Positions 1 to 12,330 of a stretch of DNA of 64,000 bases are shown one piece after another (within the stretch, counting starts at the first letter, position 1; every line of letters starts with the position of its first letter). The stretch is from Trichaptum fuscoviolaceum (Eukaryota; Basidiomycota; Agaricomycetes; Hymenochaetales; Trichaptaceae). Where the stretch lies: positions 2,039,317 through 2,103,316 of the forward strand of contig CAJSYZ010000012.1 of assembly GCA_910574455.1 (NCBI GenBank). Direction: 5' to 3'. Made by a program: the position numbers and the translations under genes. The notes below the pieces were generated by a model. That model was not told the DNA's origin. It ran no database searches and saw only the letters and a list, made by a program, of their open reading frames with translations.

Positions 1-253
1 GATCGGCCTGACTTAGCGAGTCGTCATCAGAAATGGCCGCGATGCGAAGATACCCGATGAGCAGCATCTCCTTCAAGGCTCCCTTTATAATCTCGAACTC
101 GCCCATCCACCCGGACCCGATATTTCTGATGTGATATTTCTTTCCAGATGAACCCGAATGATGCATGTACAGACTCCAGTGGTAGGTGCCGGGTTCTGTA
201 TCACGCACATACAAGCCGATGTAAAGGCTGTTTTCTTGGAATGGAGAAGTCAT
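1..253 (-). CDS. DUF6914-like protein, N-terminal part (cut by left edge)
   Basis: The first 84 residues of a protein read from an ATG at 253 down to base 1 with no stop or intron. The sequence has the pattern of a small basidiomycete family that I recognise as DUF6914-like: a first strand (SLYIGLYV), then a PGTYHW motif at about residues 22-27, then a KKYHIRN strand and a GWMGEFEI stretch. Family members usually keep a hydrophobic strand, the PGTYHW-type turn and a YHVxN-type strand; no biochemical role is established to my knowledge. The C-terminal part lies outside the window. The family name is from memory; the reading frame and motifs are seen directly. Confidence 0.6.
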   Translation of the reverse strand, partial: MTSPFQENSLYIGLYVRDTEPGTYHWSLYMHHSGSSGKKYHIRNIGSGWMGEFEIIKGALKEMLLIGYLRIAAISDDDSLSQAD

Positions 254-889
254 TTCCTTCGAAGAACAGTAAGTTCAGAAACAGTCATATCTATGGAAAA
301 AAACGTACAGATCACCGGGACGACGTTGTTGCAAAGATGAATCTACGCATCTGAGTCTGGTTTGGTTCTTTTAGCTCTGTGGTTCCGGTGCCGAAGGCGG
401 GACTTGAAAATGTGTTTGTCAAGCGCTTCAAGAAAAGCGAACATCTCTCTCTCTTTCTTTCTTCATCGTCCATCTGGCCTTCAAGTGCATATTGTCCCAC
501 CTCAGGCTGCATATATTTTTCCTGCACTGGATATTTTTCTCTGTCTCCTCTCGCTTGCTGGAATCTATTCCAATTGTTTTGAGTGAGGTCACTCATAATC
601 TTGTCGACTACTTCTGTTATCCTTCGACAGGAATATGCATGTGAAGAACTGGAACATGTACTTATGCACGAGAAGTTGAACTATGACAATGGTGCGTAAT
701 GCATATACAGGAAGCAAACGCGCTTAAATTGACATTGACGATGTTGTACACATGTTCCGTTCGTATTTTACAACAGCTTGATGATACCATCTACTAAAGA
801 CTCATTCTCTGAACCCCTCAAGACTTCAAATCCACAATCTAATAAAACAGGTAAGCTAATTCATTTTGCTATGAAGTAGATATAATATC
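254..889. other. Intergenic, no supported gene
   Basis: This stretch lies between the start of the DUF6914-like gene and the 3' end of the catalase gene; both run leftward. It must hold the promoter of the former and the terminator of the latter. Open frames of 60-94 codons occur but show no recognisable family pattern. Confidence 0.6.
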
Positions 890-2800
890 TCACCAGACTG
901 CACTGTACTTGAATCGAATGGCTTCTGCAGCAGTCTTGACTTTCAAGGGTGGCACAGACGGATGCCCGATAGCCTTCGCAATACGGTCGGATAAGCCTTG
1001 ATCAACAGCCGCGAAAACGGATACTACAAAGGAGTCAGCTCTCGCTCCAATCCTTCAGTCTGAGAACGTACGTTGCCTGGCTTTAACCTCGGGACTCTTC
1101 ACACCTTTGAGGTGTCCAGCGATATTTCCGACAAAGCGCTCCTTTGCGCCGTCATCGAAGACCTTCTGCCACAGTGCGCGGGGCTGCTCGAAGTCAACTA
1201 TGTAGGAGCAACAAATGAGTAGACATTCGAAGCCGACCATTTGTCGAAATGAACTCACGCTCTGTGATTTCGCTCAAGTCTGCCTGCGCATGTCCCAAGA
1301 ACTGTTCGTGCTTGACGCCGGCGTACGCCTTCTTCTTGTACGTCAGCGGAGATATGCTGCTCTGATAGTTTGGTCTGGGTCCCTGGCTAACATACAAAGC
1401 AGGACCATCGCGCTGGAAGTTCGCAACAGGAACGATAGGCGCGTTCACTGGCAGCTGCTGGTAGTTTGCACCAAGACGATGACGATGGGTGTCTGGGTAC
1501 GAGAAGAGACGGGATTGGAGGACGGGATCTGCAGATGGCTCGATACCTGGGACAAGATGCGAGGGCGAGAACGCTGCCTGCTCGATTTCCGCGAAGTAGT
1601 TTTGCGGGTTTTCGTTCAGGACTAGCTTGCCAACCGGGCGGAGCGGGAAGTCCTTGTGCGGCCACACCTTGGTCAAGTCGAGAATGTTGTACCGGAAGCT
1701 CTCTGCCTGCTGCGGCGTCATCGTCTGAACATAGACCGTCCAGCTTGGGAATTTGCCAGCTTCAATGTCCTCGAAGAGTGCTTGGATACCGTGGTCCGGG
1801 TTTGCGCCGGCGAGCTGGCCAGCCTGCTCATCCGTGAGCGTCTTGAAGCCACCATCAGCGCGCACATGGACCTGGACGTAGTGGAATTCGCCCTTCTCGT
1901 TGACCCACTTGAACGTATGGCCGGAGTACCCGTGTTCACGGTGATATCCATCAGGAGTTCCGCGGTCGGAGAACAGGATCATCACCTGATGGACAGACTC
2001 TGGGTTTTGTGAGAGGTAATCCTAAAAAGCCGGAAGAATCACTACCAGTTCGGGCGAAACAATTCATTCAACTTACCCAGAACATGTCGGCATCCTTCAA
2101 GTGTGTCTGAGGGTCGCGCTTCTGGGTGTGGATGAAGTGCGGGAATTTAGAGGGGTCGCGGAGGAAGAAGACGGGGGTGTTGTTGAACACCCAGTCCAAG
2201 TTACCCTCTTCAGTCCTGAGTTTGATCGCGAAGCCTCGAGGGTCACGAGCCGTGCTAATGCAGACGATCAGCCATGGGAAGCTCTCTCGCTGCTAATTGA
2301 TTAAGCAACTCACTCAGCCGAGCCACTCTCACCGCCGACGGTGGAGAAGCGCATGGTAGCTTTCGCTTTGTTTCCCACCTTGTTGAAGAGTGCAGCGCAA
2401 GTGAGGTCGGTCACATCATGAGTAACTTCGAAGTAACCATGGGCACCGGCTCCCTTTGCATGGACAACGCGCTCCGGAATGCGCTCACGGTCGAAGTGTG
2501 CAATGAGATCGATGTGATGAAAGTCTGCTCATTGCATGCGCCATTCGTGAAAATATCCGTACAAACGTTCGCAATCCACCGACCCATTCCAACCATATCC
2601 AAGGAGGAGGATTAATGCATCGAAAATTCCGCAACTCTATTAACGACGAATCAAGATTGAAGCACTGTTAACGCACCCTGAAGCAAAAGAGGGCCGATGG
2701 ACCCTAGCTTCTCAACTGCATACGGCTCAGCAACAGGAGCGCCATTTGAAGTTGTATACACAGCGCCGTCTTTGTTATTGAACACTTGTTGGGATGGCAT
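890..2800 (-). CDS. Catalase (monofunctional haem catalase, small subunit)
   Basis: Degrades hydrogen peroxide to water and oxygen. Six exons: 2800-2677, 2524-2314, 2254-2077, 2021-1259, 1197-1072, 1023-890; they sum to 1536 nt, giving 511 residues in unbroken phase. The distal catalytic His is at about residue 63 in [15 protein letters not shown]. The [11 protein letters not shown] stretch, the DPRGFAIK stretch and the active-site Asn in FNNTPVFF (136-137) follow. The proximal haem Tyr is Y346 in [14 protein letters not shown]. The length fits the small-subunit clade (about 480-530 aa), without the flavodoxin-like C-terminal domain of large-subunit catalases. There is no signal peptide and no C-terminal SKL (the end is FKYSAVW), so the protein is probably cytosolic, though a non-canonical peroxisomal signal cannot be excluded. 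The start is the first ATG downstream of a TATA box. Confidence 0.95.
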
Positions 2801-4647
2801 GCTGGATTATTTTGGTTTCCGAAGTGACGAAGCAGGTAGGTATAGGTCGGAGAGTGCAAGCCCCACCCATCTCGAAGAGGCATGGTCTTATATATGTGGA
2901 GAAGGAGAAGGCTTATTGAGCCTCAAAGTCACGAACATAGGATGGTGTATGCAGTAGTAAGTAAGCTTTGTATTACATGCGTTTCTATTGGTTGACTTGT
3001 TATAAGCTTCATCACATGCTCGTGAGGATTTTGGAGAGCCGCCGTGACCTCGCCCGATAATCTGGAGTTTGATTCCACTTTCAGCAAGAACATTCGTCAT
3101 TGACCCCTAATCAAACTCGTTAGACTGCGCGGCTTCACCTCCATACACCCTCTTTACTCTGTGTAAAATGCCCGGGGTCGCCTCATGCGAAGGATTTCGT
3201 TGAATCGATGTGCTATTACGAATCTGAACTGAATTTCACCCTACCTTCGACGTCTCGTGGTGACTGGCAAGGTTCTTCAATTCAGTCTAGCACCATTGTT
3301 CACAAGCCTTGCGGTTCTCCTGACCTCGCTTGAGACCTCCGGCCCCGGGTTAGTCCGCTATTTGAACACTCTACTGTCTCTTATGTGCATTACCTATGGG
3401 TACTCGTCTTGCGGTCTTGATCCGACGGGGAGCTAAATACGACGGCCGCGGTCTAGAGGTATCCATTTGGATCAGCTGTCTCAGGCGACTTTCTGTCGGC
3501 ACCTGTCTTTGTTCACAATCTGCCTGGTTGTCTATTATTCACACCCTTTTTCTCACCTTGGTTTTCAATAGACTCGTGAATTAAGGTTCTCGGATCTTCT
3601 GAATCCTTGTTATTGCAGTGCATTCCGAGGACACGGAGCTCCATATTTGCCACCAATTCTGAAATGGATGTTGCTTCTGATTCTATCTCTTCAGCGCGCA
3701 CAACGCGTGTTCTCTCGCTATCTACAGTTCTTTCGAGCTTCACAGGTGAGCTCTAGTAAGACTCTAAAATAGATATTCTAACTCACTTCTCTCCAAAGCT
3801 GTCGGTTAACGGAAAGGTGATGGAATGACAAAGTGTAGCGCTCTTTTCTTGTCCTAACCAGGGTGCCAGCTGTTGCGTATCGGTAGGGATCTGTGTGAAT
3901 GTGAACAACGTAGGTGGAATCAAACAGCTTCTGCGGCATCCAATCTCGCACAGTACGGTGCGCGGACTTCGGATTTTACAGAAGAGGGGGATATTTGGTT
4001 TAGGCATGTATTAGGCGATTTATGTTTGTAAGTTTAACTGGTCGGAGGCCACTGTTCTTACAACTATAAAACAAAAACATCAGAATTAAAGCTATAGCAT
4101 TGCAAGAATCATGTTCGGCCAACTTGAAAGGTTTCTTTGATTTGATTGTTTACGCTAGTTTCGTCATCAAACCATGCTACTTCATTCAATGTTTAGTCTT
4201 GTCGTAAGTGATTGTCTCTTGTGTTTGCCTTCAAGGAGATTATTAGCCAAGGATAAACTTTATAGACTCACTGTATTAGTACGGGTGATCCAAGGATTGA
4301 TCTATTGAGGCTGAGGATATTGTAGTACTGTCATAGACGCGTTCAAGTTTCCAAATTTAGGCAAAATCACTGCCACTATGAAGCTTCACCGAACATCTGA
4401 AGATCACACCAGCTTCCTGCATGCATCTCAATCCCCTCGTTCATCTTCTACTTCCTATAGAGCTTTCAAGTCTTTCCTTAATATCTCAGAGCTCTCAACT
4501 GATTAATTGAAGTCCATCAGCATTTCCTGTAGACATCCACTTTTAACGGGAAATTCGACATCAAAATTCGAACTTGACAGGACTTACATCCAAACCAAAC
4601 TCGGACGACTGACTCTTTAAATAATTATATGATCGCATCTTTCAAGC
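2801..4647. other. Long divergent intergenic region
   Basis: The leftward catalase gene and the rightward SH3-protein gene are separated by about 1.85 kb. I find no frame with a recognisable protein pattern and no RNA gene. The stretch from about 4020 to 4640 is AT-rich and probably contains the promoter of the SH3 gene. Confidence 0.5.
2887..2895 (-). promoter_or_regulatory. TATA box of the catalase gene
   Basis: On the minus strand ATATATAAG lies about 87-95 nt upstream of the catalase ATG, the usual distance for a fungal TATA element. Assigned by position and sequence only. Confidence 0.5.
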
Positions 4648-7600
4648 ATGCAAGATCAAGGAGACCATCGGCGGCCAGCTGCAGCGCGGAGGCAAGATAC
4701 CTTTGATTTACGCGACCAAATCCACCCAGACAACGCTCGCTACGCGCAGCAACAGCATTACCATATGACGTCCGATTCAGAGCATTCTGTTATGGAGGAC
4801 TCATCTGACGCTGAAGGAGAGGATGGTGTGATGGATGGTGGGCAGGAACATATGGAGTTGCAGCACACATACGGGGCTGAACACGACCACGACCTCGACG
4901 GCAACGACTCTGACGAAGATGCATTGGGCGATTATCTCTCAGATTCGTCCTCTTCGCTTTCTATTCCCAATGAATCCATTGACTTCGACCTCGTATACTC
5001 TCTTACAAACTTTGCGGCCACAGTTGAAGGCCAAGCAAGTGTGGTGAAGGGGGACAGTCTGTTTTTGATGGACGACAGCAACAGCTACTGGTGGCTAGTC
5101 CGCGTGCTCAAGACGCAGGAAGTGGGATACATTCCTGCAGAAAACATTGAGACGCCTTTCGAACGGCTGGCAAGGCTTAATCGTCATCGAAATGTTGATG
5201 TGAGTATCATGATCGGAAAACGATAGTAATCTAACTGCCTCCTTAGCTTGCATCGGCCACTCAAGCAGAAGCAGCGATGGAGGATAAGAACGCTGCCGCC
5301 GCGAAGTCTTCGCGACCTCGCACTCGGGTTCAATTTACGGGATCTACAGCTGAAGGTGCGGCGACAAGCAACAACGTGAAATTCAAGCATTCGTCAGCGG
5401 TCTTCCGTTACCCACCCGCAGTGTGGAATGAGGATGACGAAGATGCAGATGCGGAATGGGATGAGGATGAAGTGGAAGTGGAGGAAGCATTTGTCAAGGA
5501 CGAGACTGGGCAACCTATAGGACGTCCGGACGATGGTGGTATCGAAGAAGTGGTTGTGGACGAGGACGAGACTGTGAAACTGTCCTCAGGAGCTCCAGGC
5601 AAAATACAAGGCGAAGATACCCAGATGAGTTGGGAGGAAGTGGATGATGTCAATGCGCAAACGCGAGCTGCTCTGGGCATACCTGCGCCTCATCGACCAG
5701 GTTCTGTCAGTCCCTCGCAGGCTGGATACCAACAGCGGGATGAGGCTTTAGCTACCGAAGGCCAACAGCAGCAGCTCAGGACACAGACTTCTCGTGAACG
5801 GTTACTTGCGCAGCAGCAAGACCAGAAATCTCAAGCTCAACCAGTCCAGGAACGTCGGCCTATTCAGCTTGATCCCGCTGAAGCTACGGATACGAAACGA
5901 CTGGTCATTACCCCTGCTGTAGCTCGAGAAGGTTATTCGCCTTCGCCTCAGCCTGGTTCCGGCTCTCAACAACAGTCTGGACCACTTCTTCCCAGTGCAA
6001 TTCTTCAGAAACAACAGCAGGCGCGCGATGAAGAACGCAAGCGCACCCGCGAGGAGATTGAGGCCGCCGAACAAGAGGCAAGGAAACGTGCAAAGGGCCA
6101 GGCTCCTGGAGTACAACAACAAGCTCAGAGCCCGAAGGAACTTGTTAGGACTGCAAGCCAAGAGACTCGCTCTTCTGTCGCATCTGGATCTGGGTCGAGC
6201 GGCAGTGGGGGTGCGAAACTTCGTAAAGAGCGCACTGATCGTGACCGGGAGAGGGACCGCGACACTGAGGACGAGCGTCAGAAAGAGACTGATAAAGATG
6301 GGAAGGAGAAGAAGAAGAAGAGCGGGATGTTCGGTGGACTCTTTGGCAGGAGGAAAGAGAAGGGTGACAAGGAGAAAGGCAGTAAATCTAGTATCGAGAA
6401 CATTGCTGGAGCTGCATCTGAAGCTGGAAGGGCTCGAGGCTCAGAGGAATCAGGAACTTCAAGCGCAATGAGCCACGTTCAACAATACACGGCTTCGCCC
6501 CCCGAAGGTAGAAGTGCGCTTTCGCCTAGCCCAGGGTTGCGACAGCAGCCACGGAGCGCACCTTCTCCTCAGCAAGCACAGCAGCAAGCACAGCAGCAGG
6601 CTCCCGCTCCTCCTCAAGCCTCATCTCCTTACCCTCAATCCACAACCACAACCACCCCAGCCGTGCAGCAATCCTCTTCGGCTGTACCGCCGCAAGTATC
6701 TCAACATGCATCTCAGCTTCGCGAGCGCGATCAACAGCAACAGGCTTTGTACCAAAAGTACCTTAAGAGCTCCCCATCGTCACCTCCAGACGGTCCGAGC
6801 TACGCGACTATGTCTGCATCTCTGGTGATGCCAAATCAGAGCGGGTCTCTGAACGGATCACCAAATGCTTCCGGTTTCGGGCTTGGACTAGCACCCGGTG
6901 CAGCCGGCTTCCGTACTCCAGGGGGACGTCCTGGCTCTCTCATCTTGTCTCCGAGCAGCGGAGATATCGTTGTCCCGGAGCTCAACGTCGTTCGCGTCTT
7001 CGCGGGAAGGAATTTGCAGACGGAAGCAACGTTCAAGACGGTTTTACTCAACGCTACCGCCACAGCGGCAGACCTTGTGCGCCAGGCTATGCAACGTTTC
7101 CGTCTCGCCGCCGGAGAGAATGCTGAGGATTATTACTTGACTGTAAAGCAAGTCGAAGGCAGTACTCTTCGCTTGGAACCAAACGAGAAACCTCTTGGTG
7201 TCTTTGAACAGCTTGCGGAAGAAGCGTTGGACTTACCAAAAGTGAAGCGAAGCAGTATGGGTAGCATCAGCTCAGTTGCCAGTAATCTCTCCGCCCATCC
7301 TGCGATTCGGAAGTTGAGCATGAATGACTTCATTGAAGATTCTGCAGTGAAGATCTACTTAAACAGGACAGGAGATGGTGGAGACGACAGCATGACACTA
7401 GATGACGAGGACACAATTATTGCTGATTCATCTCATGCACTTGATACCGATCAGTCAACTTCGTCACTACGCGGACAGTTCCTGTCAGTGTCAACTAGCA
7501 ATGTTTCGAATGTTAGCCCAGAGAGGTTCACGTCACCCTCAGTTCGTTTCGCCCTTCAGCTTGTTATATTTCCAGACGAGCTTCCAGACAACATGGTCTT

Positions 7601-9258
7601 CGATCCTCACACAGAAGCAATTGTGTTTAAAGAAACGTTACGAGATCGATCCCAATCGAGCGCTACCGTCAATCCAGGCATTCCCCAGAATCATCGGAAG
7701 AAATTCTTCAATTTCCCGAAGAATATAACTGTGGCAGAGGTGATTGAGCTGGGTCTTGAACGCTTCGGGATTCTTGAGGGTGTAGTCGACGGAGGCGATG
7801 AAGTGGAGGACAAGCTGACCAAGAGGCGTAGCACTTCTCGAGTACGCTATATCTTGACTGTGCAAGTTGATGGTCAAGGTGAGTCAATCTTCCTCTTCGT
7901 TTTCTCTGTTTGCTTATCACTACTTTTCAGATCGTGAACTAGCGCCGTCAAGCAAAGTTGTTGACGCTTTCCCTCGGCCGCCGGTATTCCGAAGGTCTGG
8001 CGAGTTAAAACGACGCTCTATTGATTCAGCGCATCTTCTCGGTTCCATGGATGACGTTCAATCCGACGACCCCGTGTTTGTCTTGCGCCGCGCAACAACT
8101 TACAGAAACTCGGCGGCTTCCCGCCACCGTCTATCTGCACCTTTAGATGAAATTGCATTGTCGCATTTACATCGTGATTCTTCCGCATCGGCAAGCTCTG
8201 CATCTGACGCGGGAGTGGTGCCCGATGATTCCAAGGCTCGTCAACCATCACGACAGGAGATCATTGCCGCCCAGAGAGCCGCCTCGCGGGCAAACCAGAA
8301 AGCAATGCTTTCGACTCAAGCTAATGGTCAGAGTGGTGTCGATGTTGTGCTTCCTGATAAGGGAATGCTTCGTAGTCAACGAGGCGATGCCGATAGCAAG
8401 ATGCGTTACTCATACGTTCAACCTGACGGAGAGACATACGATATCAGTGAGATTGTTGAAGAGGAGTTCGGAGCGTCAGGGTCCGAAAGGTCTTTATCAC
8501 CATCTGGCTCGCTCAACGCGAATAACGACCTGCTCAGCGGTGCTATGAATAGCTCTCAGCCGAGCGCCCTTATTACACGTGTACTCAATAAGATAACGGG
8601 CAGAAATGCGGTTGTCGCTCAGTCGAGCTCAGCTTCAACTGTCCGCTCGACGTCTCCATCGATGTATTCTGAGGATGCCCGGAGCGAGCAATCTTCGGGA
8701 AGCCGGGCTGCAACCCCTACAGCAGCCACTCTTGCTTCGCGTCAATCCCCGACTCCAACGGGCGCCAGTAGGTCCCGTTCAGTCACACCAACTGCCGGAG
8801 CAGCTTCTGTAGCCACCCATCGCCAACATCAACCTTCAATCGAGTCAGTATTGTCTGATGTTTCTGACTATAGGACGGCTGCATCTGCCACTCCGTCAGG
8901 CAGGACTACCACAAGTAGTGGTACTGTTCGCAGTCCATCTCCCATTCCTCAGCAGCGTACTCGTATACCCAAGGATGAATTCGGTCTCACTGAGATGCTT
9001 GCCATAATTGAATCCAAGGCGGCATTGGGAAGAGGGCCTCCTCTGCCTCCGATGGACGAGGTAGACAAGCTATACTTCGGCAGAAAAGTCGATCCCGAAA
9101 AGCTCCATCCAGAAATACGGGACGTCTACTCTGGTACACTGAAGAAAATGGAAGAACTCGATCTGGTAAGTGTCTCCTAGTCCAGAAAGCGCTAATTCTG
9201 ACATTTTGCCGGTCAGGAACTCGATAAATTATTGCAGAAGGTAGTGAGCGTGATGTAA
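4648..9258 (+). CDS. Bud14/Tea4-like SH3-domain cell-polarity protein
   Basis: Four exons, 4648-5199, 5247-7878, 7931-9165 and 9217-9258, sum to 4461 nt and give 1486 residues in phase. An acidic N-terminus leads to an SH3 domain at about 114-170 (DLVYSLTNF ... DDSNSYWWLVRV ... GYIPAENIETP), followed by ERLARLNRHRN, the signature seen in yeast Bud14 and fission-yeast Tea4. RVQF at 211-214 fits the RVxF docking motif for protein phosphatase 1, the known partner of Bud14 and Tea4. A long Q-, S- and charge-rich linker follows, then a Ras-association/ubiquitin-like region at about 758-890 and a second conserved block at about 948-1061. The rest is low complexity. Family members work at cell tips and the cortex with formins and PP1. 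The SH3 and RVQF are clear; the Ras-association call and orthology are inferences. Confidence 0.75.
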
Positions 9259-10656
9259 CCAAAACCACTCCTTTCCTTTCCTATTTATGCATGGCTTGCT
9301 TCACTACTGAAGCTTCCACTAGCAAGACATTGTTCCTGTAGGCCACGCTAATTTTCAGCATGTGATTTTCAATTCTCCTAGAATATAATATTGACATACA
9401 TATAATCACACTACTGAAGTGACTGGATTCTTCCGCTTACCTGGCCTAACAAAAGATTAAGTAAATGATCGCATCCGATAGTATCGAAATCGCAGCAAGG
9501 TACGATTCAATCTATGTCAACTCTCTCCGCCGTGACTGATGGAATTTACTGCGCTTTCGCGTAAGGCTATGAGTCTAGATAACCGAAAATACGATCTTCG
9601 GATGAAGTTGCTCTCGGTTGCAGCCACCCTCACATTCTGGAGTACTTTTCTTTTTCCACGCCGAGTTCGATCCGAAAAAACTGACAAACATACATTGGCG
9701 ACGATTCGGCGTTCACTTCGCGCCCGATATCCTCCAGTAGACTCTGGTCCTCTAGGACCTTCGGAGCAAATGTCTCGGATGTTCAGGAGCCTCCGCCATC
9801 GCCATATGGTTTACACGTGAATAGCGTTCCTGCCACGTTCTTGTGGGCGTTCTGTCTGGACTCTGGTTCAGATCATTAGCTCGTTTAGTTGCAACAGTTG
9901 TCAGCCACTCTAGTGAACGACATCTGAGACGATAGCCTCTGATTCGTGTCTATCCGTCATAGGAAAAGCGTGTCACTTGTTACCGACATTAGTACTTTGA
10001 AGATTCTTTATCCCAGAGTCGAGCTTGGTTCCCCCTCCCTCATTCCCTCATTCAAGTCCCCTGCTCGTTTTCCCTTCCCGCCCGCTCAATTTTCACTGTC
10101 AAGCCTGGCCTCCAGATGCTTTGGGCGGCAGCAATATTGTCAGGAACGGGTAAGCGAAAGTCGGAAAAGGGCCAGAGCATAACATGTGCGACCCGCTCGG
10201 TGCCCCCTGAGTCAAAACCAACGGTAACGATGCTGACTGTCCTCTCCTTTTATCGCTCGTGCGACGCCCACATGGCTTGAGGTACCTGGTCGATCCTTCC
10301 GCTAACTCTAAATCTATTATTAAGAAAGGCAATCTTCGTGCCTCTCGAACTCAATGCATGAGTCCCGTAGGGGTTTTTTTTTGAAGGCGGCCGGCTCTCG
10401 ATCACTTCCCGCAACTGGCCTCTATACACAAAATTTGCGCGACGGCGTAGTCGGTCGATGTGGTTGTCGAGTAACCGATGTGTGAGTGCCTGGCATGGAT
10501 TTTTACTCGTCTCGCCTCAAGTAGTGTCGAGGTCGCTGCGCTGAGGCGGACAAAAGGCAGGAGACGAAAGGTATAAATTGACCAGCTTTTCAGCGATTTT
10601 TTTCCAGCACCGGTCACCACATCTACTTACACTCAACGCTCTTCTTCACTCACAAC
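9259..10656. other. Intergenic, promoter of the metalloprotease
   Basis: About 1.4 kb without a supported gene. The part nearest the next gene contains a TATA box. Short open frames such as one near 9540-9820 show no family pattern. Confidence 0.5.
10572..10578 (+). promoter_or_regulatory. TATA box of the M43 metalloprotease gene
   Basis: TATAAAT lies 79-85 nt upstream of the ATG at 10657, at the expected distance. Sequence and position only. Confidence 0.55.
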
Positions 10657-11667
10657 ATGCTCGCCTTCGCACTCTTCATTACCATCCCTTTCGCGACATC
10701 TGTCCTCGCGAGCCCGGTCCTCCTTAACAGCACCGAGGTCGAACGTATCCGCTGTAGTACCAATATCACAGACGATGACTTGCAGCTCGCAGAGCTTGAC
10801 TTCGTGGAACGTGTCAAGGTCTTCGATAGTCTCTCAGCCAGTTCGCTACAAGACAGGTCCTCCAAAACTGTAACCATCCAAGTCTACTGGCATGTCATCT
10901 CCAAGGACAGCACGACAGCTGGGGGCAATGTTCCGTACGTACCGCTGGTGGTTTAGCTACGTCAACTTCTGTAATACTCATTTTTCTCTTAATTAGTGCC
11001 TCGCAGATTGCATCGTCGATCAGTGTCCTCAACTCGGACTTCTCTGGTACGGGCGTGCAATTTTCGCTTGCGGGAACCACTCGCACTGTTAATCCGACTT
11101 GGTTCAACACTCTCGGCCCAGACACTACCCTACAGACGACAGTGAAGCAACAGCTTCGCCAGGGCGGCGCGGCTGCCCTCAACATCTACTCTACCGGGTT
11201 CGTCTCTGGTTCTGCCGCCGGCTTGCTTGGCTACGGGACATACCCTAGCGCGTACAGCGTAGCCCCAAAGAACGATGGCGTTGTGATACTGTTCTCCAGC
11301 GTCCCCGGTGGCTCCGCCAACAACTACAACCTCGGCAGGGTAAGTTGTACTCCGTATACACTTCATCTTTTCTTTATTTAACCTCCACCTACAGACATTA
11401 ACACACGAGACAGGCCATTGGGTTGGACTCTACCACCCGTTCCAAGGTGGCTGCACTGGTTCTGGAGATTTGGTCTCTGATACGCCCCCTGAAGCATCCG
11501 GCGCGTCGGGGTGCCCTGTAGGACGCGATACGTGCTCTGGAGGCGGCGTCGATCCGATTCACAACTTTATGGACTATTCCTACGACTCGTGCATGAATCA
11601 ATTCACAGCAGGCCAAATCACACGCTTGCAAGGTCAGATGCGTTCGTACCGCGGCGTGTCGTTCTAG
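10657..11667 (+). CDS. Secreted pappalysin-like zinc metalloprotease (M43)
   Basis: Three exons, 10657-10934, 10997-11339 and 11395-11667, give 297 residues. A signal peptide ([19 protein letters not shown]) marks it for export. The zinc site is HETGH at 211-215 with the third ligand His at 221, that is HExxHxxGxxH. The metzincin Met-turn is MDY in [10 protein letters not shown] near the C-terminus. Several Cys in the final third probably form disulphides. Length and layout match the single-domain M43B proteases common in fungi, which degrade extracellular protein. The first third is likely a propeptide, with VYWHVI starting the catalytic domain. Introns of 62 and 55 nt fit the genome. No missing key residue is seen. 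Confidence 0.92.
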
Positions 11668-12330
11668 TCACCAAACCTTTTGCACTTCTTCATCCGGGCT
11701 TAAAAATTTTCGTGAATTTCCATGGGTTTTATGTTGTTCCAAATCAAGTGTTGTATTTTTAGGAGGTTTCGTGTATTAAGTAGCCAATGTATTACTAGAT
11801 CATAAAATTTTAGATGGATGCTTGTGATAATTGATTTGAATGGACCGATTGACCACGGTAACAGAAGTGAGCAGGGGAAAGAGGAGGCGAGAGAAGACGA
11901 GGATGAAGAGGATGAGAGAAACAGGTAGCAGACTTGATAGAAGATGTAGATACAGCACGCACGACAGCAGGTTTACTCGGGGAGGAGTCGAGGGTTACAT
12001 TCCAGCGAAAATTTAGGTCTAGCTGTCCGTAGATTTCCAGCACCAGCATAGCTTACAGAGTTCTTTGTAGACACCAAAAGAGACAAACGAGCGAAATGTT
12101 CAGGAGTGACGGTCTTTTTTACAGTCTTGCGAGGAGAGCACGCTGAGCGGGACTGAGTTTGGCTGAGACAAATTCGGGCCGAACGGGCATTTACCTTCAA
12201 GATCCTGAAGGGGCTGCTCACTTTCTGACACAGTATTGACCAGAGATCCCTAATACACATTACAGCAAAATAACACAACATAAGTAGATCTTCCATGTCC
12301 TGACGAAATGAAGGGAGCAGACGATCATTG
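11668..12330. other. Convergent intergenic region
   Basis: The region lies between the 3' ends of the protease gene (rightward) and the RBM18-like gene (leftward). Terminators of both must be here; no coding region is supported. Confidence 0.5.

Noticed and set aside
312..596. 94-codon minus-strand frame between the first two genes
   Set aside because: No family pattern, and it lies in the promoter region of the DUF6914-like gene.
5908..6471. Long plus- and minus-strand frames inside the SH3-protein gene (for example 5995-6471)
   Set aside because: They are shadows of the Q/R/S-rich coding exon in other frames.
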